NCBI GenBank assembly: GCA_026197015.1
Contig: JAPHRB010000124.1
Location: 1 to 7,247, forward strand
Direction of reading: 5' to 3'
Origin: Gammaproteobacteria bacterium
GTDB taxonomy: Bacteria; Pseudomonadota; Gammaproteobacteria; SZUA-229
DNA: 7,247 nt
Below the pieces are notes generated by a model. That model saw only the letters and a list, made by a program, of their open reading frames with translations. It ran no database searches and was not told the DNA's origin. Of the stretch, positions 1-5,921 are shown piece by piece; the first letter of the stretch is position 1; each line of letters starts with the position of its first letter. The position numbers and the translations under genes are program-made.

Positions 1-460
1 AATAAACACTCAAAATAAAAATAATATTCAATTTAACTTAAGTCATTCCGGCAATCTAGCCATACTTGCTGTGTGCAGATATCATTCTGTAGGTATAGAT
101 ACTGAACACGCTGAGAGAAAGGTAGATTGGCGGGGAATTAGCAAACGCTTTTTCACAACTAATGAACTGCAACAGCTCGATAAACTCACTGAAGCAGAAC
201 AAAAACAGGCTTTTTTCCAGATCTGGACACGCAAGGAAGCACATATGAAAGTTACCGGACAGGGGTTATATCTCGCCCCCTCTCAATTTGAAGTAAGTGT
301 GCCACCACAGAACGCATGTTTTATTCAAAACCTAAAAAATAAAGATGATAATTTTTATAAAATGCAGGACATACTATTGCCGGAAATGTTTAAAGATTAC
401 TACGCCTGTTTGTCAGCTGATTTTGACTACACCGAAATCACTCAATTTATACATTCATAA
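1..460 (+). CDS. 4'-phosphopantetheinyl transferase, Sfp type (5' end outside window)
   Basis: This enzyme would transfer the 4'-phosphopantetheine arm of coenzyme A to a serine of acyl or peptidyl carrier proteins, in the cytoplasm. The reading frame is open from base 2, so the GTG at 71 is only an internal codon and the gene begins upstream of the window. The 152 visible residues carry the family motifs in order: FNLSHSG (bases 32-52), VGIDTE with the metal-binding Asp and Glu (about bases 86-103), RFFTTNEL, and WTRKEAHMKVTGQGL with the third acidic ligand in KEA (about bases 224-268). Family members are usually 200-240 residues, so roughly 60-90 N-terminal residues are missing. It ends at TAA and converges on the signalling operon 52 bases away. 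Its carrier-protein substrate (fatty acid, polyketide or peptide synthesis) cannot be told from the window. Confidence 0.9.
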   Translation, partial: INTQNKNNIQFNLSHSGNLAILAVCRYHSVGIDTEHAERKVDWRGISKRFFTTNELQQLDKLTEAEQKQAFFQIWTRKEAHMKVTGQGLYLAPSQFEVSVPPQNACFIQNLKNKDDNFYKMQDILLPEMFKDYYACLSADFDYTEITQFIHS

Positions 461-491
461 ATAAAACAGACTACGTATTAACAGTTTATTT
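459..491. terminator. weak AT-rich inverted repeat between convergent genes
   Basis: The arms aaataaaac (459-467) and gtttattt (484-491) can pair over 8 bp with one bulged A and a 16-base loop. It lies between the PPTase stop and the end of the opposing operon, where a bidirectional terminator is expected. The stem is almost all A-T and no clean U-tract adjoins it, so it is only a weak candidate. Confidence 0.2.
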
Positions 492-512
492 GTTTCGCCC
501 GTCACTCCCCTG

Positions 513-692
513 TTATTTAAGTAATAACAAAACCAATAAAATAATAACAAAAATCAAAATTAAACCACCTATTAACATGGCAGCATTTTTTTCCTGTTTT
601 TCTTTTATGTTATCTTCTTCTACAATTTTATGTATATCTTTAATTACTTTATCTGCAACCACGCGTTGAATATTTTTCTGTTGTTTGTCCAT
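513..692 (-). CDS. 59-residue single-span membrane protein, last gene of kinase/phosphatase operon
   Basis: I do not recognise a family. The ATG at 692-690 opens a 60-codon frame ending in TAA at 515-513. Residues 1-36 are strongly charged and helix-prone, rich in Lys, Glu, Asp and Gln (starting MDKQQKNIQRVVADK), without Pro and with no Gly before residue 42, and could form an amphipathic helix or coiled coil. Residues 37-58 are an unbroken hydrophobic stretch (AAMLIGGLILIFVIILLVLL) followed by a final Leu-Leu-Lys, so the protein looks tail-anchored with the charged part probably in the cytoplasm. Two AGG-type ribosome-binding triplets (703-701 and 699-697) sit in the 12-base gap after the phosphatase stop, which supports translation coupled to it. 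Being encoded with a Ser/Thr kinase and phosphatase suggests a membrane partner or substrate; that role is inferred. It has no cysteine and no recognisable catalytic residues. Confidence 0.75.
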   Translation of the reverse strand: MDKQQKNIQRVVADKVIKDIHKIVEEDNIKEKQEKNAAMLIGGLILIFVIILLVLLLLK

Positions 693-696
693 ATCA

Positions 697-703
697 CCTA
701 CCT
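697..703 (-). promoter_or_regulatory. ribosome-binding site of the 59-residue membrane protein
   Basis: On the minus strand AGGTAGG precedes the ATG; the upstream AGG is 8 bases from the start codon and the second is 4 bases away. It lies between the phosphatase TGA and the small ORF ATG, so ribosomes finishing the phosphatase could reinitiate here. Confidence 0.55.
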
Positions 704-704
704 G

Positions 705-1481
705 TCAACTTACTGATTTAACTAAAACCACAGAAATATTATCTATACCCCCGTTATCATTAGCTTTAGTAATCAACTCATCTACAGTAGCTTCTAATTG
801 TTGATTGCTGGAAAGTATATGCTGAATTTGCGCATCGGAAACACAGTTAGTTAATCCATCTGAACACAATAAATAACTGGTTTGATTATCAAAACCTAAA
901 CGACTAACCTGCACATCTGGTTCAGAAGTTAAACCCAAAGCCTGACTAATCATATGATGCATCGGACTAGTTTCAAACTCATGCTGATTAATTTTTCCTT
1001 CATTTAACAATTTTTGTAACATTGAATGATCTTCAGTTATTTGAAGCAGGGCATTATCTGTAAACTGATAACACCTTGAATCACCCAGATAACTAACAAC
1101 ACATTCATTTTTATGAAATAACATGGCGACAACAGTTGTTGCCATATTATTTAAATCTATATTTTCCTGTTGCTGCTTTATAAGTCGGGCATTTGTTTCA
1201 AAAACAGCATGCGACAATGTTAACTCTAACCAGTCGGAGCCGTATCCTCCACCACTGTGCGCCTGTAATACAGATTTTTCTACATATTCATGGATACTAT
1301 CGACGGCTAGTTTACTCGCCACTTCACCGCCTTTATGGCCGCCGACACCATCCGCAACAACGAGTAACACAACATCACTATGCTCAAAGTCTGACATCAA
1401 AATACTGTCTTCATTTTGAGTCCGTACTTTCCCTCTGTCGGTACCACCTGCATAACTAATTATTATCTTTCCATCCGTCAT
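705..1481 (-). CDS. PP2C-family (PPM) serine/threonine protein phosphatase
   Basis: A soluble metal-dependent phosphatase that would remove phosphate from Ser/Thr of proteins, most plausibly reversing the neighbouring kinase. With the ATG at 1481 it has 258 residues, the usual size of a stand-alone bacterial PP2C domain. Motifs in order are GGTDRGKVRTQNED (residues 12-25), VVADGVGGHKGGE (41-53, metal-binding Asp44), the ATT motif (114-116), YLGDSR (131-136), TEDHS (149-153), LCSDGLT (205-211, metal-binding Asp208) and DNIS (247-250, metal-binding Asp247). All acidic metal ligands are present, so it should be active. There is no signal peptide or membrane segment. The frame can be extended to a TTG at 1505 (266 residues), but no ribosome-binding site precedes that codon. 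The ATG at 1481 has GGA six bases upstream and gives the normal short lead-in to motif 1, so I prefer it. It starts 49 bases after the kinase stop. Confidence 0.93.
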   Translation of the reverse strand: MTDGKIIISYAGGTDRGKVRTQNEDSILMSDFEHSDVVLLVVADGVGGHKGGEVASKLAVDSIHEYVEKSVLQAHSGGGYGSDWLELTLSHAVFETNARLIKQQQENIDLNNMATTVVAMLFHKNECVVSYLGDSRCYQFTDNALLQITEDHSMLQKLLNEGKINQHEFETSPMHHMISQALGLTSEPDVQVSRLGFDNQTSYLLCSDGLTNCVSDAQIQHILSSNQQLEATVDELITKANDNGGIDNISVVLVKSVS

Positions 1482-1530
1482 AATAAATCCAGTTTTCCCG
1501 TTCAATCAGCTAATAAGACATATCTTGCTA

Positions 1531-3897
1531 TTAAGCTGATGGCATTCCCCTGTTTAAAGCTTCCGCCATTTCAGCACCACTTGCATAACGTTTAGTGGTT
1601 TTCTTTTGCAGAGCTTTATTTGTAATTCTGGTAGCACTAGCCGGTAATTCTGGTCTTAAATCTCTTATCGACTTATGTTTTTCATTGGTAATTTTATACG
1701 CCAGATTTCCAAGACTATCCGCATCAAAAGGCAATTTTCCTGTTAATAACTGATACATGCTTGCACCCAGAGAGTACAGATCGGCCTGACCATCAACACG
1801 TGATCCGGTCATCTGTTCTGGCGCCATATAAGAAGGACTTCCCATAAAACTACCGGTACGTGTTTTTACTGAGTCGGTTATTCGCGCTATACCAAAGTCA
1901 GTAATTTTAATTTGCTGATCTTTTGGGTTATACATTATATTCCCGGGTTTAATATCACGGTGCACTATATTCTGACTATGCGCATAATCAAGTGCTTCAG
2001 CCACCACCTGTAAGATACGATAAACTTCTCGCACTCCAAGCAACTTGTTTTTCTGTGTGAATTCAGATAACGGCACACCCTCTACATAATCCATGGCAAT
2101 AAATGCAAAACCTTCCTCTTCGCCAACATCATAAACCGTCACTATATTATTATGAGATAAGCGACCCGCTGCCTCAGCTTCTCGAAAAAAACGTGATTTC
2201 ACTGATTTCAATTCAGCTTCGCTAAACTGAGTGTAATCGAGAGTTTTAATGGCGACCTTTCTATTTATTTTTGGGTCTTTTCCTAAATAAACAACGCCCA
2301 TAGCACCCCGCCCCAGCTCTTTCTCTATCTTATAACGGCCAAATTCAGGCAGCTCCATTTCTGGCATTACTAATGTTTTCTGCGCTTGCGAGGGGGACAA
2401 AACCTCTGTTCTAGTTGCAGAAAAACCGCTTATTGAACTAAGTCGTTTATCTATATCTTTATATTTCTTTTTACGTAGATTAATTTCTGAATAAATTTGT
2501 AAAGCTCTATCATACTGACGTTTACGTTCAAAACTTAAACCTATTTCATATAAATCAGATAAAACCTCCTCATTACCTCTACATTTTAACAAACTGGTTA
2601 TAGCCGTTTCAAAATCACCTTTTTCATACTGGTAATGGCCTAACTGAAACCAGGCGTCATCCTGCTTTTGTGAAAGCTCATTTAAAATTTTCTGGCCAGA
2701 CAAATATACATATACTGATATTTGCCCCAGAACTAATAATAACAGCAAGTTTATAGTTGGCCACCATACACCGTTTAAAATTAGCAATACCGGTTGTGCC
2801 GAAATCGTAGCTAAAATAATAAATGCACCCAGAAAAACACCACTGGTTTTTGAGACTAATGGCAATAACCATAAAAGATATATAACAATAACTAACATAA
2901 GTGCAGGTAAAACCCACCAGCTATGCGCGGGGGTATAATACACCGCACCTGCATTAATACTGCTTAATGAATCTGCTAGTGCCTGTAATTGCTGTTCATC
3001 CTGACCAATTAAAATAATTTTATTTTTAAAATATGACTTTGACTTCGCCTCGGCCGCTTCAACCGATAATATATTTATATGCGTATGCCGATTCGTTAAC
3101 TCAGAAAAATAGTTAAATACCTTTCCAGACATGCCTGTATTCAGCTGGCTAATACCCAGATCTATTTTGCCTGCCTCATTCCAGACTATTTTTTTACTCT
3201 TTTGAAACTCACCAAATAACGCCAGGCTCAAATCAGGTAATGTGTAACTCTGATCAGGCGAATACCAGATCAGCGCATTATCACCTTGCGATCGATAGTC
3301 GAATGGAAATACTCGATAAGGTAATTCGGTTTTAGTTAATCTGAAGGGCTTTGACTGCGGTAAAAACAATGAAGGTATATATTGTCTCCAGCCATCCTGA
3401 TAAATAAGTGACTGGCTATACGAGATATTTTTATGCTGCTGCGGTATATTTGAATATTGGGTTAAAAACACATTCTGATTTTCTAACATCCAGGCAAGTT
3501 TATTTCTTTCACCTTCTGTCGGTTTCCAGAGATCCTCTTCATCCTGTTTAGCCTGATCCTGTGCTCTGCTTATATTCTTCTCGTTAGTTTCTTCCTGCAC
3601 AAAGTCCATTTGTGGAAAATCATCAGTAAGCCATACAATTTCAGCTGCTTTAGACTTACGTAACTTGCGCAGTAAAAACCTGAATTCCTGAATACCCTGA
3701 GGTTTTTGCAACCAGGCTTCATCGAGCTTAATAACCCGCATATCTTTTGACTCTGTTTGCGCAGGCAGTAAATAACTTGCAAATCGAAACATCTGCGCAT
3801 CTAACCAGCGTACAGTGCTATTTTGAGGAGATAATAAAGCCAGCAAAAAGCATATGAGGATAAAAAGAGAGAAATAGAGTCTGCGGTGTTGATTCAA
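1531..3897 (-). CDS. CHASE2-domain transmembrane Hanks-type serine/threonine kinase with TPR-like region
   Basis: A 788-residue receptor kinase. Residues 8-24 are a membrane helix; 25-326 are the extracytoplasmic CHASE2 sensor, whose end is typical of the domain (GKVFNYF at 258-264 and YFKNKIILIG at 289-298). Three helices follow at about 327-348, 353-373 and 378-399, the usual CHASE2 arrangement. Residues 412-480 hold two TPR-like units (DDAWFQLGHYQYEKGDFETA, then YEIGLSFERKRQYDRAL). The kinase domain spans about 520-785: glycine loop GRGAMGVVYLG (529-539), VAIK lysine (551), HRDIKPGN (646-653), DFG (667-669), a Ser/Thr-rich activation loop (674-689) and APE (692-694). All catalytic residues are present. 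It begins at a TTG with no clear ribosome-binding site; the next Met (residue 36) would remove the first helix, and an in-frame stop lies just upstream. Residues 97-132 are a highly charged insertion. It heads an operon with the phosphatase and the small membrane protein. The signal sensed is unknown. Confidence 0.93.
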   Translation of the reverse strand: MNQHRRLYFSLFILICFLLALLSPQNSTVRWLDAQMFRFASYLLPAQTESKDMRVIKLDEAWLQKPQGIQEFRFLLRKLRKSKAAEIVWLTDDFPQMDFVQEETNEKNISRAQDQAKQDEEDLWKPTEGERNKLAWMLENQNVFLTQYSNIPQQHKNISYSQSLIYQDGWRQYIPSLFLPQSKPFRLTKTELPYRVFPFDYRSQGDNALIWYSPDQSYTLPDLSLALFGEFQKSKKIVWNEAGKIDLGISQLNTGMSGKVFNYFSELTNRHTHINILSVEAAEAKSKSYFKNKIILIGQDEQQLQALADSLSSINAGAVYYTPAHSWWVLPALMLVIVIYLLWLLPLVSKTSGVFLGAFIILATISAQPVLLILNGVWWPTINLLLLLVLGQISVYVYLSGQKILNELSQKQDDAWFQLGHYQYEKGDFETAITSLLKCRGNEEVLSDLYEIGLSFERKRQYDRALQIYSEINLRKKKYKDIDKRLSSISGFSATRTEVLSPSQAQKTLVMPEMELPEFGRYKIEKELGRGAMGVVYLGKDPKINRKVAIKTLDYTQFSEAELKSVKSRFFREAEAAGRLSHNNIVTVYDVGEEEGFAFIAMDYVEGVPLSEFTQKNKLLGVREVYRILQVVAEALDYAHSQNIVHRDIKPGNIMYNPKDQQIKITDFGIARITDSVKTRTGSFMGSPSYMAPEQMTGSRVDGQADLYSLGASMYQLLTGKLPFDADSLGNLAYKITNEKHKSIRDLRPELPASATRITNKALQKKTTKRYASGAEMAEALNRGMPSA

Positions 3898-3905
3898 AAT
3901 ATATA

Positions 3906-3941
3906 CTTATTTATAGTTATAATTAGTAAGCTTATTTATAG
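3906..3941. repeat. 11-bp direct repeat pair at the kinase promoter
   Basis: The 11-mer cttatttatag occurs at 3906-3916 and again at 3931-3941, a 25-bp period. The second copy overlaps the candidate -10 element and the first lies in the short leader before the kinase start. It could be a pair of operator half-sites or a chance product of AT-rich sequence. Confidence 0.4.
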
Positions 3942-3964
3942 CAGATTTTAGGGGGCTATTGCAA
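3935..3964 (-). promoter_or_regulatory. candidate sigma-70 promoter of the kinase operon
   Basis: On the minus strand TTGCAA (3964-3959, 4 of 6 matches to the -35 consensus) is followed after 18 bases by TATAAA (3940-3935, 5 of 6 matches to the -10). It would give a leader of about 30 bases before the TTG start at 3897. AT-rich surroundings make chance matches likely. Confidence 0.35.
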
Positions 3965-4547
3965 AAATTGCGAAGCTTAAATGCATATGTTTTTTAAAAC
4001 TGCGGCCATCTTGATCTTTAGCAATATCAGTAGTTATTAATAAACCAGACAAACAATCAATCGATATGATTAATCGCCCCCGGCTGAAGACATGACAGGC
4101 AACAATATAAGCTGAATTATCCACTACATAACGCGCTTACTGACTGACAGGGCATTGGCGTAAGCTGCTGCTCTCAATGCTTTTGTAGCAGCCTTTCGCG
4201 GTTAGCGCAAATCTAAAGTATGCCGCCTGAAATCAGTCTTACAGCATAGTTCAGTTAATGCGCCACTAATGAAATTTCGTAAATTTAAACGCTTGAATGA
4301 ATTTTGAATAATTATTTTTAAAACATTAAAGATAGTGAAAAATATCTCATACTCAGACAAAAGATATCGCTCTACACACTCAACTTACGTCATTACATGC
4401 GAAAACTTACACAAAACAACTACCGTAAATATCGTCTATTATTAAAATAACATGTAACTAAATAACACCGTAAGCATCTATAGTTAATACTCACTAATGT
4501 ATACGACACAATAAACAGCTTACGATATTATTAATGAGGCTTATCGA

Positions 4548-4634
4548 ATGAATAACGATAAGACGCGACGTGTGGCCTTCGTTTGTGGTAGATGTACAGC
4601 ATTTTCTAACGAAGCCACAAGTCGAAGTATATAA
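4548..4634 (+). CDS. possible 28-residue small ORF upstream of mdh
   Basis: An ATG at 4548 opens 28 codons ending in TAA at 4632-4634, beginning MNNDKTRRVAFVCGRC. A GAGG lies 8 bases before the ATG, a reasonable ribosome-binding site. The peptide is basic at the N-terminus and has a CxxC-like Cys-Gly-Arg-Cys pair. Most of the ORF coincides with a 16-bp hairpin (4566-4624), so the sequence may be constrained as RNA rather than protein. It could be a leader peptide, a small protein or chance; I recognise no family. Confidence 0.25.
   Translation: MNNDKTRRVAFVCGRCTAFSNEATSRSI
4566..4624 (+). repeat. strong imperfect inverted repeat (hairpin) upstream of mdh
   Basis: The left arm (4566-4583) and right arm (4608-4624) pair over 16 bp: CGAC with GTCG, TGTGGC with GCCACA and TTCGTT with AACGAA, interrupted by one G-A mismatch (4570/4620) and one bulged C (4577), around a 24-base loop. 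No U-tract follows, so it is not a typical terminator. It may be an RNA structure in a leader or small RNA, or a binding site for a dimeric protein. Confidence 0.65.
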
Positions 4635-4635
4635 T
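4630..4635 (+). promoter_or_regulatory. candidate -10 element for mdh
   Basis: A perfect TATAAT lies 74 bases before the mdh ATG. No good -35 is found at 16-18 bases upstream, where the right arm of the hairpin lies, so use of this site would need an activator or another sigma context. Transcription would begin near 4642 and give a leader of about 68 bases containing the 4646-4674 hairpin. Confidence 0.35.
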
Positions 4636-4645
4636 CGTTTTACAC

Positions 4646-4674
4646 GGGTGGTAGCATGGGCGTTACTGCCATCC
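4646..4674 (+). promoter_or_regulatory. hairpin in the probable mdh 5' leader
   Basis: GGGTGGTAG (4646-4654) pairs with CTGCCATCC (4666-4674) over 9 bp, including two G-U wobbles, around an 11-base loop. A T8 run (4689-4696) follows 14 bases later, too far for a standard intrinsic terminator. It lies just before the mdh ribosome-binding site and could influence translation or transcript stability. A 10-codon ORF (4656-4688, MGVTAILVCY) starts in its loop. Confidence 0.4.
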
Positions 4675-4696
4675 TGGTATGTTATTAATTTTTTTT

Positions 4697-4702
4697 AAGG
4701 GA
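4697..4702 (+). promoter_or_regulatory. ribosome-binding site of mdh
   Basis: AAGGGA lies 7 bases before the ATG at 4710, directly after a T8 run, and fixes the start of malate dehydrogenase. Confidence 0.7.
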
Positions 4703-4709
4703 CAAAGAT

Positions 4710-5690
4710 ATGAAACCACCTGTACGAATAGCCGTCACCGGCGCTGCTGGCCAAATTGGTTATGCGATGCTGTTCAGAATATCTGTAGGTTATTTTCTGG
4801 GCGACGATCAACCTGTTATCTTACATTTGCTTGAAGTACCTGCCGCCATGGATGCCGTACGTGGTGTGCAGATGGAACTGGAAGATTGCGCTTTCCCGTT
4901 ATTACACGACATTATTGTCACCGCCGACGCTGATATTGCTTTTCGCGATGTTGATTATGCCTTTCTGGTTGGCTCAAAACCACGCGGCCCCGGCATGGAG
5001 CGTAAAGATTTAATACAGGAGAACGGTCAGATATTTGCGCCACAGGGCAAAGCGATTAATGAGCAGGCATCACGCGACATTAAAGTGCTGGTGGTAGGTA
5101 ATCCAGCCAACACAAATTGTTTAATCGCAATGAGTCATGCACCGGATATTAATCCACGCCAGTTTACTGCCATGACCCGACTGGACCATAATCGAGCTAA
5201 CGCTTTACTCGCTCAAAAATGCGGACTGTTAGTCAACGATATTTGTCATCTTGCGGTTTGGGGAAATCATTCATCAACCCAATACCCTGACATTAGCCAC
5301 GCAACTGTTCGTGGTCAGTCGGCGCTGGATCTGGTAAGCGAAGACTGGGTTCGAGACGTATTCATCCCAACTGTACAACAACGCGGTGCTGCAATCATTA
5401 AAGCACGCGGCTCATCCAGTGCGGCCTCAGCAGCCTCAGCAGCACTGGATCACATGCGCGACTGGGTACGAGGTAGTGCCAGCCATGACTGGTGCAGCAT
5501 GGCCATACCCAGCGACGGTAGTTATGGTATTAGCGAAGGCATCATCTATTCTTTTCCTGTGACTTGTGAAAATGGTGATTACCAGATAATACAGGGTCTG
5601 GATATCAGTGAATTTAGTCAGCAAAGAATGACACTCTCTGAACAGGAATTACTGGAAGAGCGCGAAGCCATTAAACACCTGTTGTTATAA
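4710..5690 (+). CDS. mdh: NAD-dependent malate dehydrogenase
   Basis: This cytoplasmic TCA-cycle enzyme interconverts malate and oxaloacetate with NAD. At 326 residues it is full length for the cytosolic-type family of beta- and many gammaproteobacteria, rather than the ~312-residue E. coli type. The Rossmann loop is GAAGQIG (residues 11-17), with the acidic NAD-ribose residue Glu42 at the end of strand 2. The substrate loop GSKPRGPGMERKD (88-100) holds Arg92 and Arg98; VGNPANTN (129-136) holds the conserved Asn131. TRLDHNRA (156-163) supplies catalytic Asp159 and substrate Arg162, and VWGNHS (183-188) supplies catalytic His187. All key residues are intact. The Arg-rich active-site pattern favours malate over lactate dehydrogenase. 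A good ribosome-binding site supports this start. The product oxaloacetate is the substrate of the citrate synthase encoded 231 bases downstream. Confidence 0.97.
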   Translation: MKPPVRIAVTGAAGQIGYAMLFRISVGYFLGDDQPVILHLLEVPAAMDAVRGVQMELEDCAFPLLHDIIVTADADIAFRDVDYAFLVGSKPRGPGMERKDLIQENGQIFAPQGKAINEQASRDIKVLVVGNPANTNCLIAMSHAPDINPRQFTAMTRLDHNRANALLAQKCGLLVNDICHLAVWGNHSSTQYPDISHATVRGQSALDLVSEDWVRDVFIPTVQQRGAAIIKARGSSSAASAASAALDHMRDWVRGSASHDWCSMAIPSDGSYGISEGIIYSFPVTCENGDYQIIQGLDISEFSQQRMTLSEQELLEEREAIKHLLL

Positions 5691-5811
5691 AACGTTTAGT
5701 ACGCTGAATATCTGCAAAATTGATTAGTTTAATTGTTTACAGCCTCGTTATACGACTGAATATTAAAGGCCACTACAATGCTAAATAATGAAGCTGTTAG
5801 ATATTTGGGAG

Positions 5812-5820
5812 TTATCCACA
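5812..5820 (+). promoter_or_regulatory. single consensus DnaA-box nonamer
   Basis: TTATCCACA matches the DnaA-box consensus at all nine positions and is flanked by an imperfect inverted repeat (agatatt at 5800-5806 and aattatct at 5824-5831). Only one perfect box is present, with one 8-of-9 match (TTATCCACT) near 4118-4126, so this is not an origin. It may be a DnaA-regulated site or chance. Confidence 0.2.
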
Positions 5821-5906
5821 CGAATTATCTTAAACCACAAATAGCTACATAGTTACCCGTCATGTAAAACATATAAATACAAATTAGTAAAACTTGTTAC
5901 TTTTTT

Positions 5907-5912
5907 AAGGAG
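5907..5912 (+). promoter_or_regulatory. ribosome-binding site of gltA
   Basis: AAGGAG lies 9 bases before the ATG at 5922, a strong consensus site that decides the start of citrate synthase. Confidence 0.75.
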
Positions 5913-5921
5913 ATAGTTATT

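Larger units (their letters stand above)
3898..4709. other. long divergent intergenic region between kinase operon and mdh
   Basis: These 812 bases have no long ORF and match no tRNA, rRNA or riboswitch I recognise. About 3898-4130 is AT-rich and carries the kinase promoter candidate. About 4131-4260 is noticeably richer in G+C and contains several short inverted repeats. About 4261-4545 is very AT-rich, with repeated CGTAA/TTACG pentamers. About 4546-4709 contains a 28-codon small ORF inside a strong hairpin, a perfect TATAAT, a second hairpin, a T8 run and the mdh ribosome-binding site. Six-base complementarities in the G+C-richer patch include GCTTAC (4135-4140) with GTAAGC (4160-4165) and GCTGCT (4167-4172) with AGCAGC (4187-4192). 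A small RNA is possible but not shown. Confidence 0.6.
5691..5921 (+). other. mdh-gltA intergenic region
   Basis: These 231 AT-rich bases have no convincing terminator hairpin for mdh. TATAAA at 5872-5877 is a possible -10 for gltA, about 45 bases before its start, but no good -35 is visible. A perfect DnaA-box nonamer lies at 5812-5820. The distance suggests that gltA has its own promoter. Confidence 0.4.

Noticed and set aside
56..244. Minus-strand ORF of 62 residues
   Set aside because: It is antisense to the phosphopantetheinyl transferase, whose motifs establish the coding strand.
1123..1459. Two plus-strand ORFs of 98 and 88 residues
   Set aside because: They are antisense shadows of the PP2C phosphatase, whose frame carries all family motifs; their own translations look like no protein family.
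2678..2917. Minus-strand ORF of 79 residues
   Set aside because: It is an out-of-frame shadow within the membrane-helix and linker part of the kinase gene.
3570..3800. Minus-strand ORF of 76 residues
   Set aside because: It is an out-of-frame shadow of the kinase sensor region, with no recognisable features.
513..3897. Type VI secretion PpkA/PppA regulatory module
   Set aside because: The kinase has a CHASE2 sensor rather than PpkA-type domains, and no type VI secretion or FHA gene is present in the window.
4566..4624. Integron attC-like site
   Set aside because: The stem resembles a folded recombination site in size, but the required RYYYAAC and GTTRRRY end boxes are not at its ends, and no integrase or cassette is nearby.
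4566..4696. Intrinsic terminator before mdh
   Set aside because: Neither hairpin is directly followed by a U-tract; the T8 run is 14 bases after the nearer stem and adjoins the mdh ribosome-binding site.
4831..5624. Short ORFs at 4831-5013 (+) and 5436-5624 (-)
   Set aside because: Both overlap malate dehydrogenase in other frames.
5778..5852. 24-codon ORF between mdh and gltA
   Set aside because: It lacks a convincing ribosome-binding site, has unremarkable composition, and is no longer than chance ORFs in AT-rich DNA.
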